NCBI GenBank assembly: GCA_026008535.1
Contig: BRKX01000014.1
Location: 43,778,506 to 43,842,505 of the forward strand
Reading direction: 5' to 3'
From: Perilla frutescens
Taxonomy: Eukaryota; Streptophyta; Magnoliopsida; Lamiales; Lamiaceae
DNA length: 64,000 nucleotides
Shown: positions 34,494-47,280 of the stretch, piece by piece
Numbering within the stretch: position 1 is the stretch's first letter
Layout: the number at the start of each line of letters is the position of its first letter
Translations under genes and position numbers: made by a program
Notes under the pieces: generated by a model
Told to the model about the DNA's origin: nothing
Seen by the model: only the letters and a program-made list of their open reading frames with translations
The model's database searches: none

Positions 34494-36803
34494 TTTGCAA
34501 CTCTGTAGACCTGTTGGGTCTTATTTCATTTTTCATTGAATTCCTGTGTGATATTATATAAGCCCTCAGCTCGTCACTCACGCAACAGCCTAAAAGGTAC
34601 GCATGTTTTTATGCGGTTTTTAGTTCTTAAAAGTTTACATTAATTATTTAACTATTAAGTTTGTCTGAAAGTGAAATATTAGGATTCACCGTGTTGACAG
34701 GAATTCCTCGAAAAGATTGATTTTTATGCTGATTGCATACTCTGATTAACTACTCGGATTGCGTACTCTATTGCTATTTTGATAGCATACTGGTTTTGAA
34801 ATATGTCTGTGAGCATATTGGTTTTTGTCTAAAAACTATGTTGATTACATAATTGTACGAACTTGTTTATCTATGCCTTGTACATACTTGTGATATTGGG
34901 AATGTGCAGAATGCATACTTTGAACTATGATAGCCGAAAAGTGTTTGTTATATATACTATGGAATGAGAACTTAAAAGTTGATAATGTAAGATTAACTTA
35001 GCCTAGTTGCTGAACTTAGGCTGAACTTGCAAACACTTACTAGATTATTAAGAACATAGTTTGATAGAGGAAACATTTCTTTTGATGACTGAACATAAAC
35101 TTATGGCTCAGAAGAACTACCACACGTGCATCACGATTGATGAGCGGATTACGAGATTGCATACATATACCAAGAAAGAGATCGATTCAGTATTCGAGTT
35201 TATTGGAAAAATAACTTACTTTATGGGAGTCGAGATTGAGGTGGTGTTAAGGTTGACCAAGAGTTTGCCATGGTGCTAGAAAGATAGACATATTAAGTAA
35301 TTAAGTATTTAAAAAAATGTAGCTTAACGATCTATACAGAGATTGAGAATTTTCGTGGGTAGATACACTAGACGATGATGGCCGCTACAAATAAGGTTCA
35401 ACATCATAATTGTCACTTGAGCGAGATATCGAGATAGACCGATCACCACCTTTTATCACAATCTGTGGAGATGCGATTATAAAGTTTACTCAACAAGCGA
35501 TAAAGAGTTCATAGAAGACTTTGGCACCATCATTTGAAGTTGTTGCTGATGTATTTTGCATGTGTTGTGTTTGAACTTTATCATTGGAAGCCTGGGCAAT
35601 GAGCAGATGGACGATGATGAACGTGTGATGGATATAGGCGATTGTGCGATATTGTTGGATTAAGTTTGACAATTTGTTATTAGGTTAACTTGGTACTTTT
35701 TGTAGATCTAGTGTTTTCTTTCTTTGATAAGTCTATTTTGATGTCACGTGCAAGAATAAATTGGAATCTACCATCCTAGGGAGCTAACGAGGTAGCAGGT
35801 GCTATGAGCAAAAAAAAGGGCAAGAAATACTCGAATATTTTACAGTGAAACAAGAGATTTTAATGGGCAACAATATATCATACCAATTAAGATAGAGATG
35901 GAGTCGATAAGCTAACTTAGCTATACGTACAAATTATGGTGAATCTACATGGGATATTCATCTTAATCGCGCCAGATCGAGAAATATAATTCACATCGAC
36001 ATTCAGTCACAAAGCTATAGATACAAATTGAACTTTACACGCAAATGAATGACTAAATTGAATGAACAATAGAAAATAAGGGATACAGGCTTCAAGGAGT
36101 CTTCTTAGATGAGAACACAAGTTGGAAAAATGTTCTACAATTATCTATCGATAATGAGAAAAGCACAGTGGAAACAAGGTGTGATGATGTGTTGATGCTA
36201 TGGGTTGACGTAAGACTTTCACGATATAAGTCATTCTGATAGGTGCTCTAAGCTTATTATTTTATTTTTATTTTTTTTATCTTATTTACCTAGCTTCTGT
36301 GCAACTCTACACACACTTCGATCGAGTATTTTGATTGATATTTGTTTCTTTACTAGTTAAGGGGATGAATCCCCACTTCTTTTGAGCTATTTCTCATTAC
36401 CTTAAGTCTCGATCTATGGACGGGTCTTATTTTTTTATCTGTTAATTTATAACTTTCAATCGTCCTATGAAGGAGTCTAGTTGTTATTTGTTTGTTCCGT
36501 CCTATGAAGATGACGTAGTTGGTTTTCTTTTAGCCTATGAAGAGGTCCAATTTCTTGTTGATATCAGTTTACTTCTTTCTTTGTCTATGAATGAGAATCT
36601 TGATTCATTCTAGGTTCCATTTCCTTCTTATAAGCCATTATTAGATGGAGATTTTCTCTAGCTACAGAATTTATGCTGCTTGATTTTCCGAAAGGCATAA
36701 CCTACTCTTGGATCTATAGACTTTCTATCATATTATTCTTGATGCCTTTCCATTGATTTATGTCCCTGAATTCATTTTTCTTTTTAATTAGCACCCTATC
36801 TTA
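34494..36803 (+). other. element E leader and gag region, unrecognisable
   Basis: About 2.3 kb where gag, protease and most RT should be. I see no zinc knuckle, no YxDD and no frame longer than 72 codons (35061-35279, no match). Heavily mutated or partly replaced. Confidence 0.5.
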
Positions 36804-37060
36804 TTGCTTATTTTTCGGGATCAGGTTATTACACCAAACAAAGTCGAAGCCATTAATAATTGGTCCGAACCAACAAATCCTTTAGAAGTACATAGTTTTC
36901 TCGACCTTACAGGAGACTCTCATAGATTTGTTGAAGAATTCTCAAAGATAGCCTCTCCTATGATACACTATTTTGGAAGACGTAGTCTTTAAGTGTACAT
37001 AAGCTAGTAAACAGAGTTTTCAAGAGTGTAAGAAGAAGTTGACAATGACTTCCGATATAG
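36804..37060 (+). pseudogene. element E RT end / RNase H start
   Basis: VITPNKVEAINNWSEPTNPL, then VHSFLDLTG and RFVEEFSKIASPM: the conserved link between gypsy RT and RNase H (usual form KVEAI..W..P.....RSFLGL.GYYRRF). It is followed after stops by TEFSRV and EEVDNDF, an eroded continuation. Confidence 0.75.
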
Positions 37061-38235
37061 ACTCATTTCTACTCTTAAAATCATGTCATCTTCTAAATCT
37101 CTCTCGATCACCTATCTTATTTCTCGTGACTAGACATTTCTATGAATCTTTTCCATTCATCATTTGGACGTTTATTGAATCTTGTGCATCCTAATTATTG
37201 AAAGACCATCTTCTCATCCTTAAAATTTTACTATTTTATTCTAAACTCTGAAGTTGATTTCATTTTTTACTAGGAGTCACAAATCCTTTCATAATTGTGT
37301 GGTCACTGATTTCATTAAAAACGGATTTTGCTTGACCTTCTAACAGAATTTTATTCATTCTCTATTTCAACCTAATATCATATATTAAAATACATCATAA
37401 ATTGATTGTCACCACTCAACCTTATCTTGCTTCTTATGTCACCACACATGTCAAGGGTGGGTAGTTGAACATCCTCAACCATAAAAATAATGAACAAGCA
37501 TAATGAAGCATCACTCATTTATCCACTCTCTATCATCTCAACCCTCTCCTCCCCAAGCAGCCATCTTGCTTTCAATCTTTTAGGAATGAAATCCGTTGAG
37601 AAAATTCTGAAACCTTATACATACATTTCTTTGTCATAATAGAACAAAATTTGTTTTGATGTTGTTTTCAATTGGTGCCCGAAAAGTTGAAAAAATGGGC
37701 CTAGAACCTCAGTGATGTTGCCGGTCACCGAGTTGTGTTGCAGTCCCATTATGACATCTTTTTCCATTAATCCAGCCATTTCTTCCCCCGATTTACGTCA
37801 TTGTAAACCTAGCACTTCAACCTTCTCATAACAAGTCTCAAATCATCAATATGATATCATTTGGTCTATCAAAGGCATGTCATAAATCGACGCGTCAAAT
37901 ATGCCACATAAATCATTATGTTGCGAGTGCAACTTCAGAGGTTGTTTTTCTTCATTTTCTCCATGGTATGGACTTGATTTTTGGTCTATAGCAACTTTTC
38001 TTTGCATTCTTCCAATCTCTTATATCCGATCTAAGATTAGATATCATTTGATCCTCTGAATCCGAGCTATAATTTTTCCCAAAATCACACTATTTTCTGG
38101 CATATTTCATCTATATTGAAAATGATATATTCCTTGATCATTTTCAGTTGTTGTAGCTATTATATTATTGAACCATTTATTTCATAAAAAATCTTGTCTT
38201 TCATACTATGAAAAATTCTACTTTTGATTGAAAAT
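37061..38235 (+). other. unassigned segment within element E
   Basis: T-rich sequence between the RNase H and integrase remnants. Expected content is RNase H and the integrase zinc domain, but I cannot align it by eye. It may be decayed or replaced. Confidence 0.35.
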
Positions 38236-38355
38236 CAGCAAACTTCATGTCGATCAAAACAACAACGAAGTTAAGCAAATTAGCACAAACTTCTGTAAAA
38301 GAAATTATTCGCTTGCATCGAATTCCAGTTACTATCACGTTGGATCATGATACTC
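38236..38355 (+). pseudogene. element E integrase core, part 1
   Basis: ANFMSIKTTTKLSKLAQ, VKEIIRLHRIPVTI and LDHDT match the gypsy integrase core (usual form ...VKEIVRLHGIPVSI.SDRD). Interrupted by a solo LTR after the TACTC target; with the insertion removed the frame continues HFTSMF at 41711. Confidence 0.82.
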
Positions 38356-41300
38356 TGTAACAGCCCGATCCCAAAGAGGGTAATTAAGAAGGGACGGGGT
38401 GTTAATCCAAAAAGGATTAATGTTTAGAATATAATTTAAGAAATGAATATACCAATGATAGGATATGCTCTCCGGAAAATCGGACATCATAACCTCTGTA
38501 ACTAGAGCAAACCCCCATTTATACACGGCTTATAAGAGAAGGATGGAAGCTGTAACAGTTCAATAAGCCCTTTCACAGGCTATACAGAAACAAATAAATA
38601 GATACCAACAGACAATAGACCCATTCATAGGTCAACGAAAGAAACAGATACCAATACGCTGAACAAATAAAGCCATTCCATAGGCTAAAATGAAAGATCA
38701 ACTTGGCATAGCAAAGAATGGGCTTGTCTTCCCCTAGATTAATCATAAAGGCATCATATACTTCAGAATTAGAGTAGGGGAATATTAATGAAACCTTAGT
38801 AGCAAATATCACAAGGTATCAGAGTAGCAAGAAACATAGTGGGAATAATACTGTAAAAGTTAAACATGATCTCAGCAGCTAACCCACTTCACAGCCACCA
38901 TCAACCTTTTTCATCTTAACCTGAAAAACATTTGAAAAAGAGGGCGTGAGTACTAATGTACTCAGTGGGGTTTTATAAGAAAGCTCTCTGAATAACTTTA
39001 GAAATATCCAACAATAACTAGCAGCATATGGAAAGCAAAATGCAAAAGCCCATCCCATATCTGCAAAATATTTTACTTCTTGTGGGCCCTTCTTGGCTCA
39101 AACCTTATGTCTACTGTACCCTGAGGCATGCCTTCGGATAAGAGAGGGGTTACCTCAAATATCCCACCGAGTATGCGAGGGGTTACTCAGTAGTGACTCT
39201 CTAGTGATCAAAAGATTACAATCTGGTGACCGAAAGGCCACAACCTGATAACCCGATGGTTAAAATCCATGAGTATGCGAGGGGGTTACCCAGCAGTGAC
39301 TCCCTAGTGATCCAAAGACCACAACCTGGTAACCCAAAGGTTACAATATGACAATAATCATCGTTCCTTGAGCTCAATATCCTGCTTAACAATCATTTAA
39401 TCCTCAATATTCAATAATCAACATTTGATTCTCAATGTTAAATCCTCAACCTTTAATCCTCAATTTCAATGATCAACCTTTAATCCTCAATATTCAATCT
39501 TAATAATAAAACCTTAATATTCAATCATGATAGCATTGATCATAACCTAGAATGAACCATCTAGGTCTAATTTCTCAATCAATTCCAGAGCCTGAATGCC
39601 TATAAGGGATACTATAGTTATCCTACAAGGCATCATTCATTTAACCAAAGCTTCCTCATCACAATATTAATTTCCAACAATTAATCCTATGATCATGATC
39701 ATTTATATCTCATATCAACTAACCATATCATATCAAATTATGCTAGCATCCATAACATATCATACTCAAGAGCTCAAATAACAATTCATATCATCAATTC
39801 CCATAGCATAATAATTCCTTGTACAGAGACTAATCAGGCGAGCATAAAATCATTTAATTGGATATTTCAATTTTCCATGACATGCTCCTAGAGCTCACTA
39901 GCTCAAATAATAGATGAGTATAGTATCACCCACCTTGATCGTTATTCTCGAGGTGAAGCAACGGGCTGCAACTCCCTTCCTTGATTCCTTCGGGATTCGA
40001 CTTGTCCTACAAAATTCGATTATCGACTTACCGATCTATTCGAAGATCCTAGAACCCAAAATCATAAAAACTGAATTCCTTGACTACGACGCCTCTACGG
40101 ATTGCACGACTTTAAACACCTCTAATCGACTCGCCTTAACATGAAATATGTTTAAAACAATAGTTTAAGGTTGTCCAAGCCAAAAGATTGACAAAAGACG
40201 ACGCCCCGATGCTTTTACCCTTTTTCGACACTTTTACCAAAAATCCAATGACACCTTATAATCATCCAAAAATTATGAATTTGGAATTTGGAATTTGGAA
40301 ATGAGTATATTCCATATCATAACTGCATCTATATATATAAATTTGGAATTTTTCCAACGACCTTTGATTTCAAAATAAAACCCGAATAACTTTCACGCTT
40401 TAGGCAAAATTCCGAACGACGGGATATTCAAAAATTAAATTCAGCTTCATGCTATTCCAACGTCAAATAATATTCCGGACAACTTTCCAGTTGAAACTTT
40501 TTCGATTCGGGACCCCGAAAGGCACCAAAACCCCAAAATACCGAAACTGATCGGTTACTGTAGCAGTTTCAGTTTTCCGTCGATCTGACGAGTTTCCGGC
40601 CACCGATCGACTACGATATCAAAAGACGAAACGTAGATCACTTAAAGATACACGATATACTAAAATTTCAGCTTCATAGGACGAGAAACGAACCGAAACT
40701 AGACATCGGAAGATGGAAGCTGTGCGGAGGCGGCGTGCTGTCCGGCGACGGCGGCTGCTCCGGCGCCGGCGACCGGACTCCGGCGGTGGCTCCGGCAGTC
40801 GGTCGGCTGCTGGACGACTCCTCCCCTGTGCTCCCTCGACCCAAAATCATCTCGCCTCGACTCTCTCTCTCTCTCTCTCGATCTCTCTCTCTTTTCTCTC
40901 TTCTCTCTCTCTCTCTCTCTCTCTAAACTTTGCCCCCAAGTTCACACTTTCTATTTTACGAATGGGGATCCAAACGTTGGGGGGGCTGATATATATAGGA
41001 AAAAAGTCAAAAATATCCGGTATAAAATTCGGATATAAAATACTGATAAATTATTTTTCGGATTCGATTTAAGTTAATTTATTCAATGGCGAGGTCCAAA
41101 TGACCTCCAATACAAAATCTGAAAATACCGGGAGACTCGTTGGCTCGAGTACTATTGAATCAACCCATCAAAGAAAAATAAGGAGGTCGTTCGAAGAAAA
41201 TCGAAGAAGATTTGACTTTTTGAAATGAAAATTTACTATTCCGCACTTTTTGCTAAAAATGCTCCCGAGTGTTCGTTTGACCTCTGATTATCAATTCGAA

Positions 41301-41705
41301 AACATGGATGGATTCCTTGGGTGATTTTCTATAGGAACGACCTGCCAAAATAAGACCCGCATCAACATACAAGATTTCGTAAAAATCTGAAAATTACGTC
41401 TTTACGGAATATCACTATTCACAATTTATCCCTTTACGTTTTTCAACATCGGGACTCCCATAGACCTCAGATTAAAATTCTGAAGGTACCGACAAACTCC
41501 TTGGATCGTTATCTTTTAAACAAGTCTAATATCGACTATATCCCGATTTCTGAAATAAAATTCAAAGAGTCGATTTTTACAAAAAGGGACTTCTGAAGTC
41601 CTGACTTACATCCATTTCCTTTAATTATGCTCAAATTTCCTCTTAATAATTCCTAATCTTAATTAGAAACTCCTTTATCATATTCTGAAAATTCGGGTTG
41701 TTACA
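38356..41705 (-). repeat. solo LTR of a chromovirus, in the integrase of E
   Basis: 3350 bp, plus-strand TGTAACAGCCCGATCCC to CGGGTTGTTACA, flanked by perfect TACTC duplications (38351-38355, 41706-41710). Related to 52463-55346. Element sense is minus: the start matches the ...GATCGGGGCGCTACA end type when reversed. It has the conserved block (38919-38970), a CT microsatellite (about 40861-40925; GA in the sense strand) just downstream of a TATA-like stretch, and no coding capacity. Confidence 0.88.
40861..40925 (+). repeat. (CT)n microsatellite
   Basis: Runs of CT broken by CGAT and TTTT, inside the solo LTR. The Arg-rich frame 40713-41072 is a translation through this and the adjoining GC-rich sequence. 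Confidence 0.85.
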
Positions 41706-41710
41706 TACTC

Positions 41711-42589
41711 ATTTTACTTCAATGTTCTAGAGGAGTTTCTAGGAAGCAAATAGAACGAATCTAAGCTTCAGTACCACTTTCCATCGCTGAAGAGATGGCT
41801 AGTCAGTGAAAATGATGAAAATTTTTAGAAAACATGCTCCGAGAAATTGTGTTGGACAGAAATACCAGCTGGGAAGATATTTTACGCTTGGTAGAGTTTG
41901 CAAATAACAATAGTTATCAATCAACTATAACAATGGCACTATATGAAATGAAACATTGTATGGTCAAAAGGACAAATCACACCTGTACTGTGATAAAGTT
42001 GGAGAAAGAAAAATTTTAGATCCAGAGATTGTGCAAGCCACTATCGAGATAATCGATCGAATTCGAACGAGAATGAAAGAAACACAAAGCGGACAAAAGG
42101 CTTATGCAGATAAGCGCATAACATACCTACAATTTCAAGTCGTCGAAAAAGTCTTCTTAAAGGTGTCTCCAACACGAGGTGTTGTGAGATTCGAAAAAAT
42201 GAGGCAAGTTGAAACCAAGATTTATTGGGCCATTCGAGATACTAGGAATAATTGGTGAGGTTTCTTACTGATTAGCTCTACCACTAGACCTGTCACAAGT
42301 TCATGATGTATATCACATTTCAATGCTCAGGAAATACGTGTTCGACCCAGAACACATTATCAACGAAAGTGAGTTATTTCTACGTTCCGATATGACGTGC
42401 GAGGAAAAACCCTATGAAATTCTTGATAGAAAAGTTCAAGTCCTAAGAAGCAAACAAATTCCATTGGTGCTTGTGGAATGGAATCATCATGATCGAACTG
42501 AAGCAACGTGGGAACTAGAAAGGAAAATGAAACAGCAATATCCTAAGTTATTTATTAGGTACGTGAATTTCGGGACGAAATTCTTTTAA
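41711..42589 (+). pseudogene. element E integrase C-terminal part and chromodomain
   Basis: Continues the core (HFTSMF, NLSFSTTFHR for the usual NLSFSTAFHPQTDGQ), then SWEDILRLVEFANNNSYQ, VGERKILDPEIVQATIE, KAYADKR and VFLKVSPTRGVVRF, then MLRKYVFDPEHI and a chromodomain (EEKPYEILDRKVQVLRSKQI, LVEWNHHDRTEATWELERKM). Stops and frameshifts interrupt it near 41960 and 42255. The chromodomain, thought to steer integration to modified chromatin, is the best-kept part and is open at 42323-42589. It is directly followed by the polypurine tract, as in Tekay/Del elements. Confidence 0.88.
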
Positions 42590-42600
42590 GGGGGGAGGAG
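42588..42600 (+). other. polypurine tract of element E
   Basis: AAGGGGGGAGGAG immediately before the 3' LTR; it overlaps the last bases of the chromodomain frame stop. Confidence 0.9.
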
Positions 42601-44985
42601 TGTAATACCCTAAAATTTTATTATCTAAATTTAATTAGGAATATACATCTAATAGTTAGAATAAGTGAAATGTCCAAAACTTTTATCTATTAAAAGAATG
42701 GTCTATCTTACCCTTAAGAGTAAGTTAGGGAAGAAAATACACTCTTATAATTTTTAATTTTTTTTGAAGTAGAAATTGATTTAGTATGGTTTATATACAA
42801 ATACACACATATGTATTGTACATATACATAGTAAATAATTAAAAGAAAACGATATATATATATATATATATAGCCTTAATTAGTTGCTTAACTATTTTTT
42901 TTTTCCGCAATCATGAATTGTGCACCTTTATATATATTATATATAAATATATACTTACACACATATGCATAGTATGTTTATATACGTGTGTGTATATATA
43001 TATATGTTGCATCTTGTAGTATTAAGTGTTATTGATATATACTAAATTAATATTGAGGTGAGATGTCTACTATATAGCTAGACTAATAGGTGGTGACCAA
43101 TCAACACAACTAGGTGATGTGTCTGGAGTATATCAACTAAGTGATGAATCATACACTAATTAAATTACTAAGTATAAAAACAAAGTTGCAATGGTTTTAG
43201 TTGGTTTTCAAAGTAATGGCAAAGAAAAGAAATTCCGATCTATTTACATTAAAAATAAGTAAATTTTATTTGAGTTGAAGGTAAATCTTTTAGTTATTTC
43301 GGTGATTTATTTTACTTAAAGCACTCGTATATCAATTACTCATATTCATAATTTGATTTCTGAACAAGAACTAATATGTATAGAAAGTTATTTTATTTTT
43401 TTGTAATTATTTTTGTACCAAAATAACCAAATTATATTTATATTATATATATATGTATATATGTATCTTATCATCTGTACATCATCGCGGAATTAAATTA
43501 ATCCATAGTGTATGCTAAATCTATTTTTTTTTCTCATTGATTAAAAACAGAGCATCTAGTTTTGTATATTTAATTAGTGTTTATACATGTTCTTTAACAA
43601 ACTTCACTAATCCCGTAAACACAAATTTAAGCTAATTAAAGCATGACAAATTGTTTGTTTTCAAAACCATTAATATTAATAATTAAAATTAGATTGTATT
43701 TAATATGATTAAAAAGTATATTAGCAAATTGAGATTCCGTCCTAAGATTTATATTGGTACAGAGAAAGGATTCGATTTGATCTAACTAGTTATAAAAGTT
43801 ATAGATTTGTAGTTTAGCTAGAATAGAATTTGTATTACCAGTAAATTAATTAATGTTCAAAGTAGTTCAATATTTTAAAATTATCAGATTATGGTAATGT
43901 GCATATGTTATATTTTCTTCAGGTCGAGATAATGGATTTAATTAGGTACCAATAGTAATTAGTGAATTAAAATTTCTTTTTGTGAAATAAATATATTTTA
44001 AATGTCTAATAAAATAATAGAGTTGATCAAATATATATTAAAAGCAATATTAGGGATTGAGTTTTTGATATGAGTCATTTAGTTAAACTAAGCAAAAATT
44101 GGTTATTGTATGCCTAGAAGAGCTAGCAAAACCCGAGCAAAACCAACCCAAAATTTGAAAGCTTATCTTCTATTCAGGTGGGCTATACTATATCTTTGCA
44201 AATTGTATCTTTCGAGTTATTAAGCTTTGCTTTGCTAAAATTGCATATGTTATTATCTGTGTTAAATATTTACGTGCTATTGTATGTTGTCGGAGTCTCA
44301 TTCACCATGTGCTGTGTCAATGTGAGTAGCTACAGTATGCATGCATTATTCGTCATGCCCTACTCCTTGTCGGTGAGACTAAAATAAAACACTTATTGGT
44401 TACACTCATTGGGTATACTATGGCCATACTCAACTTTAGGCGTTGGTGATGTACTACGGGTTGCGAGCTGTGACTGGTTATACTCTAAAGTGCTTCACGA
44501 TAAAATATTTTGGTGAACTTAGGTTGCTTTCAATTTTAAAACCTCCTAAGCTTCACTACCTGCATGAACACAGATAGATTACTTTAACAAAATGATTTGC
44601 ATAACTTGAATTGTGAAAACTTGCCCACTGAGTGCATTAGTACTCAGCCCAAATATTTCCGAACATTTTCAGGTCAGTAGGCTGACACGTGGATGTGACG
44701 ATGCTGAGACATGGGCTTTTGTTATTTACCTATTTCTCACTATCTCTTTTTGTTAAGTATCCTGTTAATAATGGAGCTTCCGCACTTATAATATTCTTTT
44801 GTTAAACGCTAAGAATTCTAGTCCTAGTGTTATGGATAAGTATATGTTATATTATAAAGCATGTTTGGTTGTTCTTAGTCTTCTGTTGAGTTCTCTTTGA
44901 TCAGGTTACCCCCTTCCTTTCCCTCTTCTTAATTCCCACCCCCGTGGCGACCATTTCCACGGTCTTTCGGGATCGGGGCGCTACA
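42601..44985 (+). repeat. element E 3' LTR (complete)
   Basis: 2385 bp, TGTAATACCC to CGGGGCGCTACA. Uninterrupted reference for the split 5' LTR; it also shows the empty MULE site. Conserved block at 44622-44675; (AT)n at about 42851-42872. Confidence 0.93.
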
Positions 44986-45383
44986 TGATCCCTATATATA
45001 CTAATAATAATGGATGAAAATTAACTAAATAAATAAAGACTTGGATGAAAATTAATAGGAGTTTTACCTTAACTAAAACTCTAATTAAGGTAAATCTAAA
45101 AAACTAAAAATTAAATAAATAAAATTCTAAACTAGGATAAAATAAATCCCAATATTTTGGGCATTCAAACTTGGACTCTTTAGGCGACGTGGGCTGTTCA
45201 ATTAATTTTGATGGGCTGCTCAATTAATTAACATGCACGTGCACACATGCACATGTTAAATTAAATTCCAATACACACGTCCCTTCTCTTCTCTTCAAGT
45301 ATTTGTATTCTTGAATTGACAACAAAATGACAACTTTGGGGCTGCATTTAACTCCTTCTTCAAGGCTTGTCGATTCTTCATCA
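44986..45383 (-). repeat. candidate solo LTR X, right part
   Basis: Remainder of X after element E, ending ...GATTCTTCATCA. AT-rich, no genes; the frame at 45224-45460 (minus) crosses into SIRE-like RT antisense and is not real. Confidence 0.4.
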
Positions 45384-46014
45384 AAGAGCAAAGACTTATA
45401 CACACAATTCGCACAACTGATGCAGAGCGAATTTGAGATGAGCATGATGGGAGAAATCACATTCTTCCTAGGACTTCAAGTGAAGCAACTGAATGAAGGA
45501 ATTTTTATCAGTCAAGCCAAATACACAAAAGAGCTAGTGAAGAAATTTGGAACTAAAAAATGAAAAATCTTGAAGATACCAATGAACATTTTAGTTCAGT
45601 TAACTCTCGATGAAGAAGGAGAATCGGTAAGCTAAACATACTATCGTGGGATCATCGGTTCACTGCTATGCTTAACTGCTAGCTGACCAGATATCTCCTA
45701 CTCAGTCGGACTATATGCTCGGTTCCAGATGAATCCAAAGAAGAGCCACTTAGAAGCAGTAAAGAGAATTATTAGGTATCTCAAAGGAACCGTAAATCTT
45801 AGGCTATGGTATCCCAGAGATGACAGCTTAAACATAACTGGCTATTAAGATTCATATTTTGGTGGATGCAAGATTGACAGAAATAGTACAAGTGGAACCT
45901 ATCAGTATCTTGGAAGCAAACTGATCTTCTGGTTCAGCAAGTAACAATACTCAGTTGCTACGTCTATAACTGAAGCTGAATATATGGCTGCAGGCACTTG
46001 CTGTGCTCAAATAA
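45384..46014 (+). pseudogene. SIRE-like copia RT second half and RNase H
   Basis: Resumes the RT begun at 27857: SKDLYTQFAQLMQSEFEMS, MMGEITFFLGLQVKQLNEGI and YTKELVKKFGTKK (open to 45563), then frames with stops giving YYRGIIGSLLCLTAS, PDISYSVGLYARFQMNPK, AVKRIIRYLKGT and RNase H (GCKIDRNSTSGTYQYLGS, SITEAEYMAAGTCCAQ). This order and wording are SIRE-type copia. It is cut at 46014 by CRM element F. Confidence 0.87.
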
Positions 46015-46763
46015 TGATGCGAATCATGCTGAGGACGTGCTGGATCCCATTAGAGTGCCAGAAGGTCTCGTGACTTGATCAAGGGCCAAGAAGTTCAACA
46101 AAGTCCTCAACAGATTTATCCAAGAAGTATTGTATCAAGAAGCATTGAGAAAACTAGTTGAGGGAGCTAAACCCGAGCACACATGGAAGATGATAATTGC
46201 TGCAGAGGAGTGGGTTGATTAGCAAGTGCTGACATGGCAATACGTGGAGTAGCAAGCCAATTCATGTGTTTTTAGAATATTTAATTAATTTTCAGATTTT
46301 ATTGTTTTTGATCTTATTCTAGTTTTCTAGTTGGTTTAGAACTATTTTTGGGCTTATTCTAGTTTCTTAGTTGGTTTAGAACTCTAATAGGGTTTATTTA
46401 TTATTGTTCAACCTATATAAGGGTTGTAAAACATCTTTTTGGAACAGATTATCAACACAGATTATTCATTCATATAAAACATGAGTTTTATTTTTCTCTC
46501 TACGAGAGTTATCCAGGTTTCACAATACATCATGAGATTCAATCTGACTTATCAAACGGGTTCATCATCCTCATTTGTGGTGTCTTCAACATTCAATCCA
46601 AGTTCGTGTTTCCATTCGATAGCGGGTTGCAGATTCAATAATTCATTGTTCAACATCGTTGTGAGGCTAGGGTTTAGATGATCTATCTATTCTGTTCGTG
46701 TAACCTGATACTCCTGGGAAAACAATTGTTGTCATCATCGTTGTGCCGGCGAGGATCACATCA
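46015..46763 (+). repeat. CRM element F 5' LTR
   Basis: 749 bp, TGATGCGAATC to GATCACATCA. The first 190 bp encode, with stops, the integrase tail also present in the 3' LTR. TATATAA at 46414-46420, followed by GGGTTG as in element D, is the likely promoter. Confidence 0.88.
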
Positions 46764-46765
46764 TG

Positions 46766-46777
46766 TGGTATCAAAGC
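46766..46777 (+). other. primer-binding site of CRM element F
   Basis: TGGTATCAAAGC, two bases past the LTR. Variant of the initiator tRNA-Met site (A for G at position 9), shared with D. Confidence 0.85.
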
Positions 46778-47280
46778 TTCCGCTTTGTATCAGGTTCAAT
46801 CTATCTGTCATTAATCCTTTATTTTAATCTTTGTTCTCACCGTTTATAAAAAACAGGAAATCATCAAAATAAAATACTGAACAAAAAAAACAAGAAAGAA
46901 ACAACAACGTTGTTCCAAAAAAAATGCCGAACACAAAAAAAGTGGCGAGAAAATTTCTTTGAGTCTTTATTATTGCAATTGCTATTTTTGATTGTTGAAG
47001 ATATGATTTATTACTTGGGGGTTAATTCTTAGATAGTTGATTGATTCAAATTGGTGCATTTGTGAATTTTCAGATTCATTTTTAGAGAGGAAATTGAGAG
47101 TGTAGAAATCTGTTAGGGATTCATCTAGAGTAAAGGTAGAACTTTTGTGAAGAATCTAGTTGTCTTTGTCTATAGTTTTGTATTTTCCTTGTAATCAGTT
47201 CCGTTTGTTACAATTTTGAAAAAAAGGCCGAAAAAAAGAGACCGAAAAAAAAGAATAAGAAGAATAAAAGGCCGGAAAAA
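46778..47280 (+). other. leader of CRM element F
   Basis: A-rich untranslated leader; no gene or structured RNA recognised. Confidence 0.5.

Larger units (their letters stand above)
28869..44985 (+). mobile_element. Tekay/Del-type chromovirus E (decayed, with insertions)
   Basis: Plus-strand gypsy element: 5' LTR (28869-34474, split by a MULE), primer site 34478-34493, decayed internal region, polypurine tract 42588-42600, 3' LTR 42601-44985. Without the two internal insertions it is about 9.5 kb. The chromodomain at its pol end and the LTRs of about 2.4 kb suggest Tekay/Del. The right flank is TGATC; no matching left copy is seen because the first bases of the 5' LTR are altered. Confidence 0.85.

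Noticed and set aside
40713..41072. Arg-rich 119-codon frame
   Set aside because: A translation of GC-rich and CT-repeat sequence within a solo LTR; codon content is dictated by the repeats.
28221..45390. hAT-type insertion from an 8-bp TCAAAGAG repeat
   Set aside because: No hAT-like terminal inverted repeats; TGATG...CATCA ends with a 5-bp AAGAG duplication explain the same bases as an LTR insertion.
45973..46230. Apparent tandem CRM element (pol tail before the 5' LTR)
   Set aside because: The coding-like sequence before 46230 is the LTR itself: the LTR begins at 46015 because the integrase tail is LTR-encoded. There is one element, not a tandem pair.
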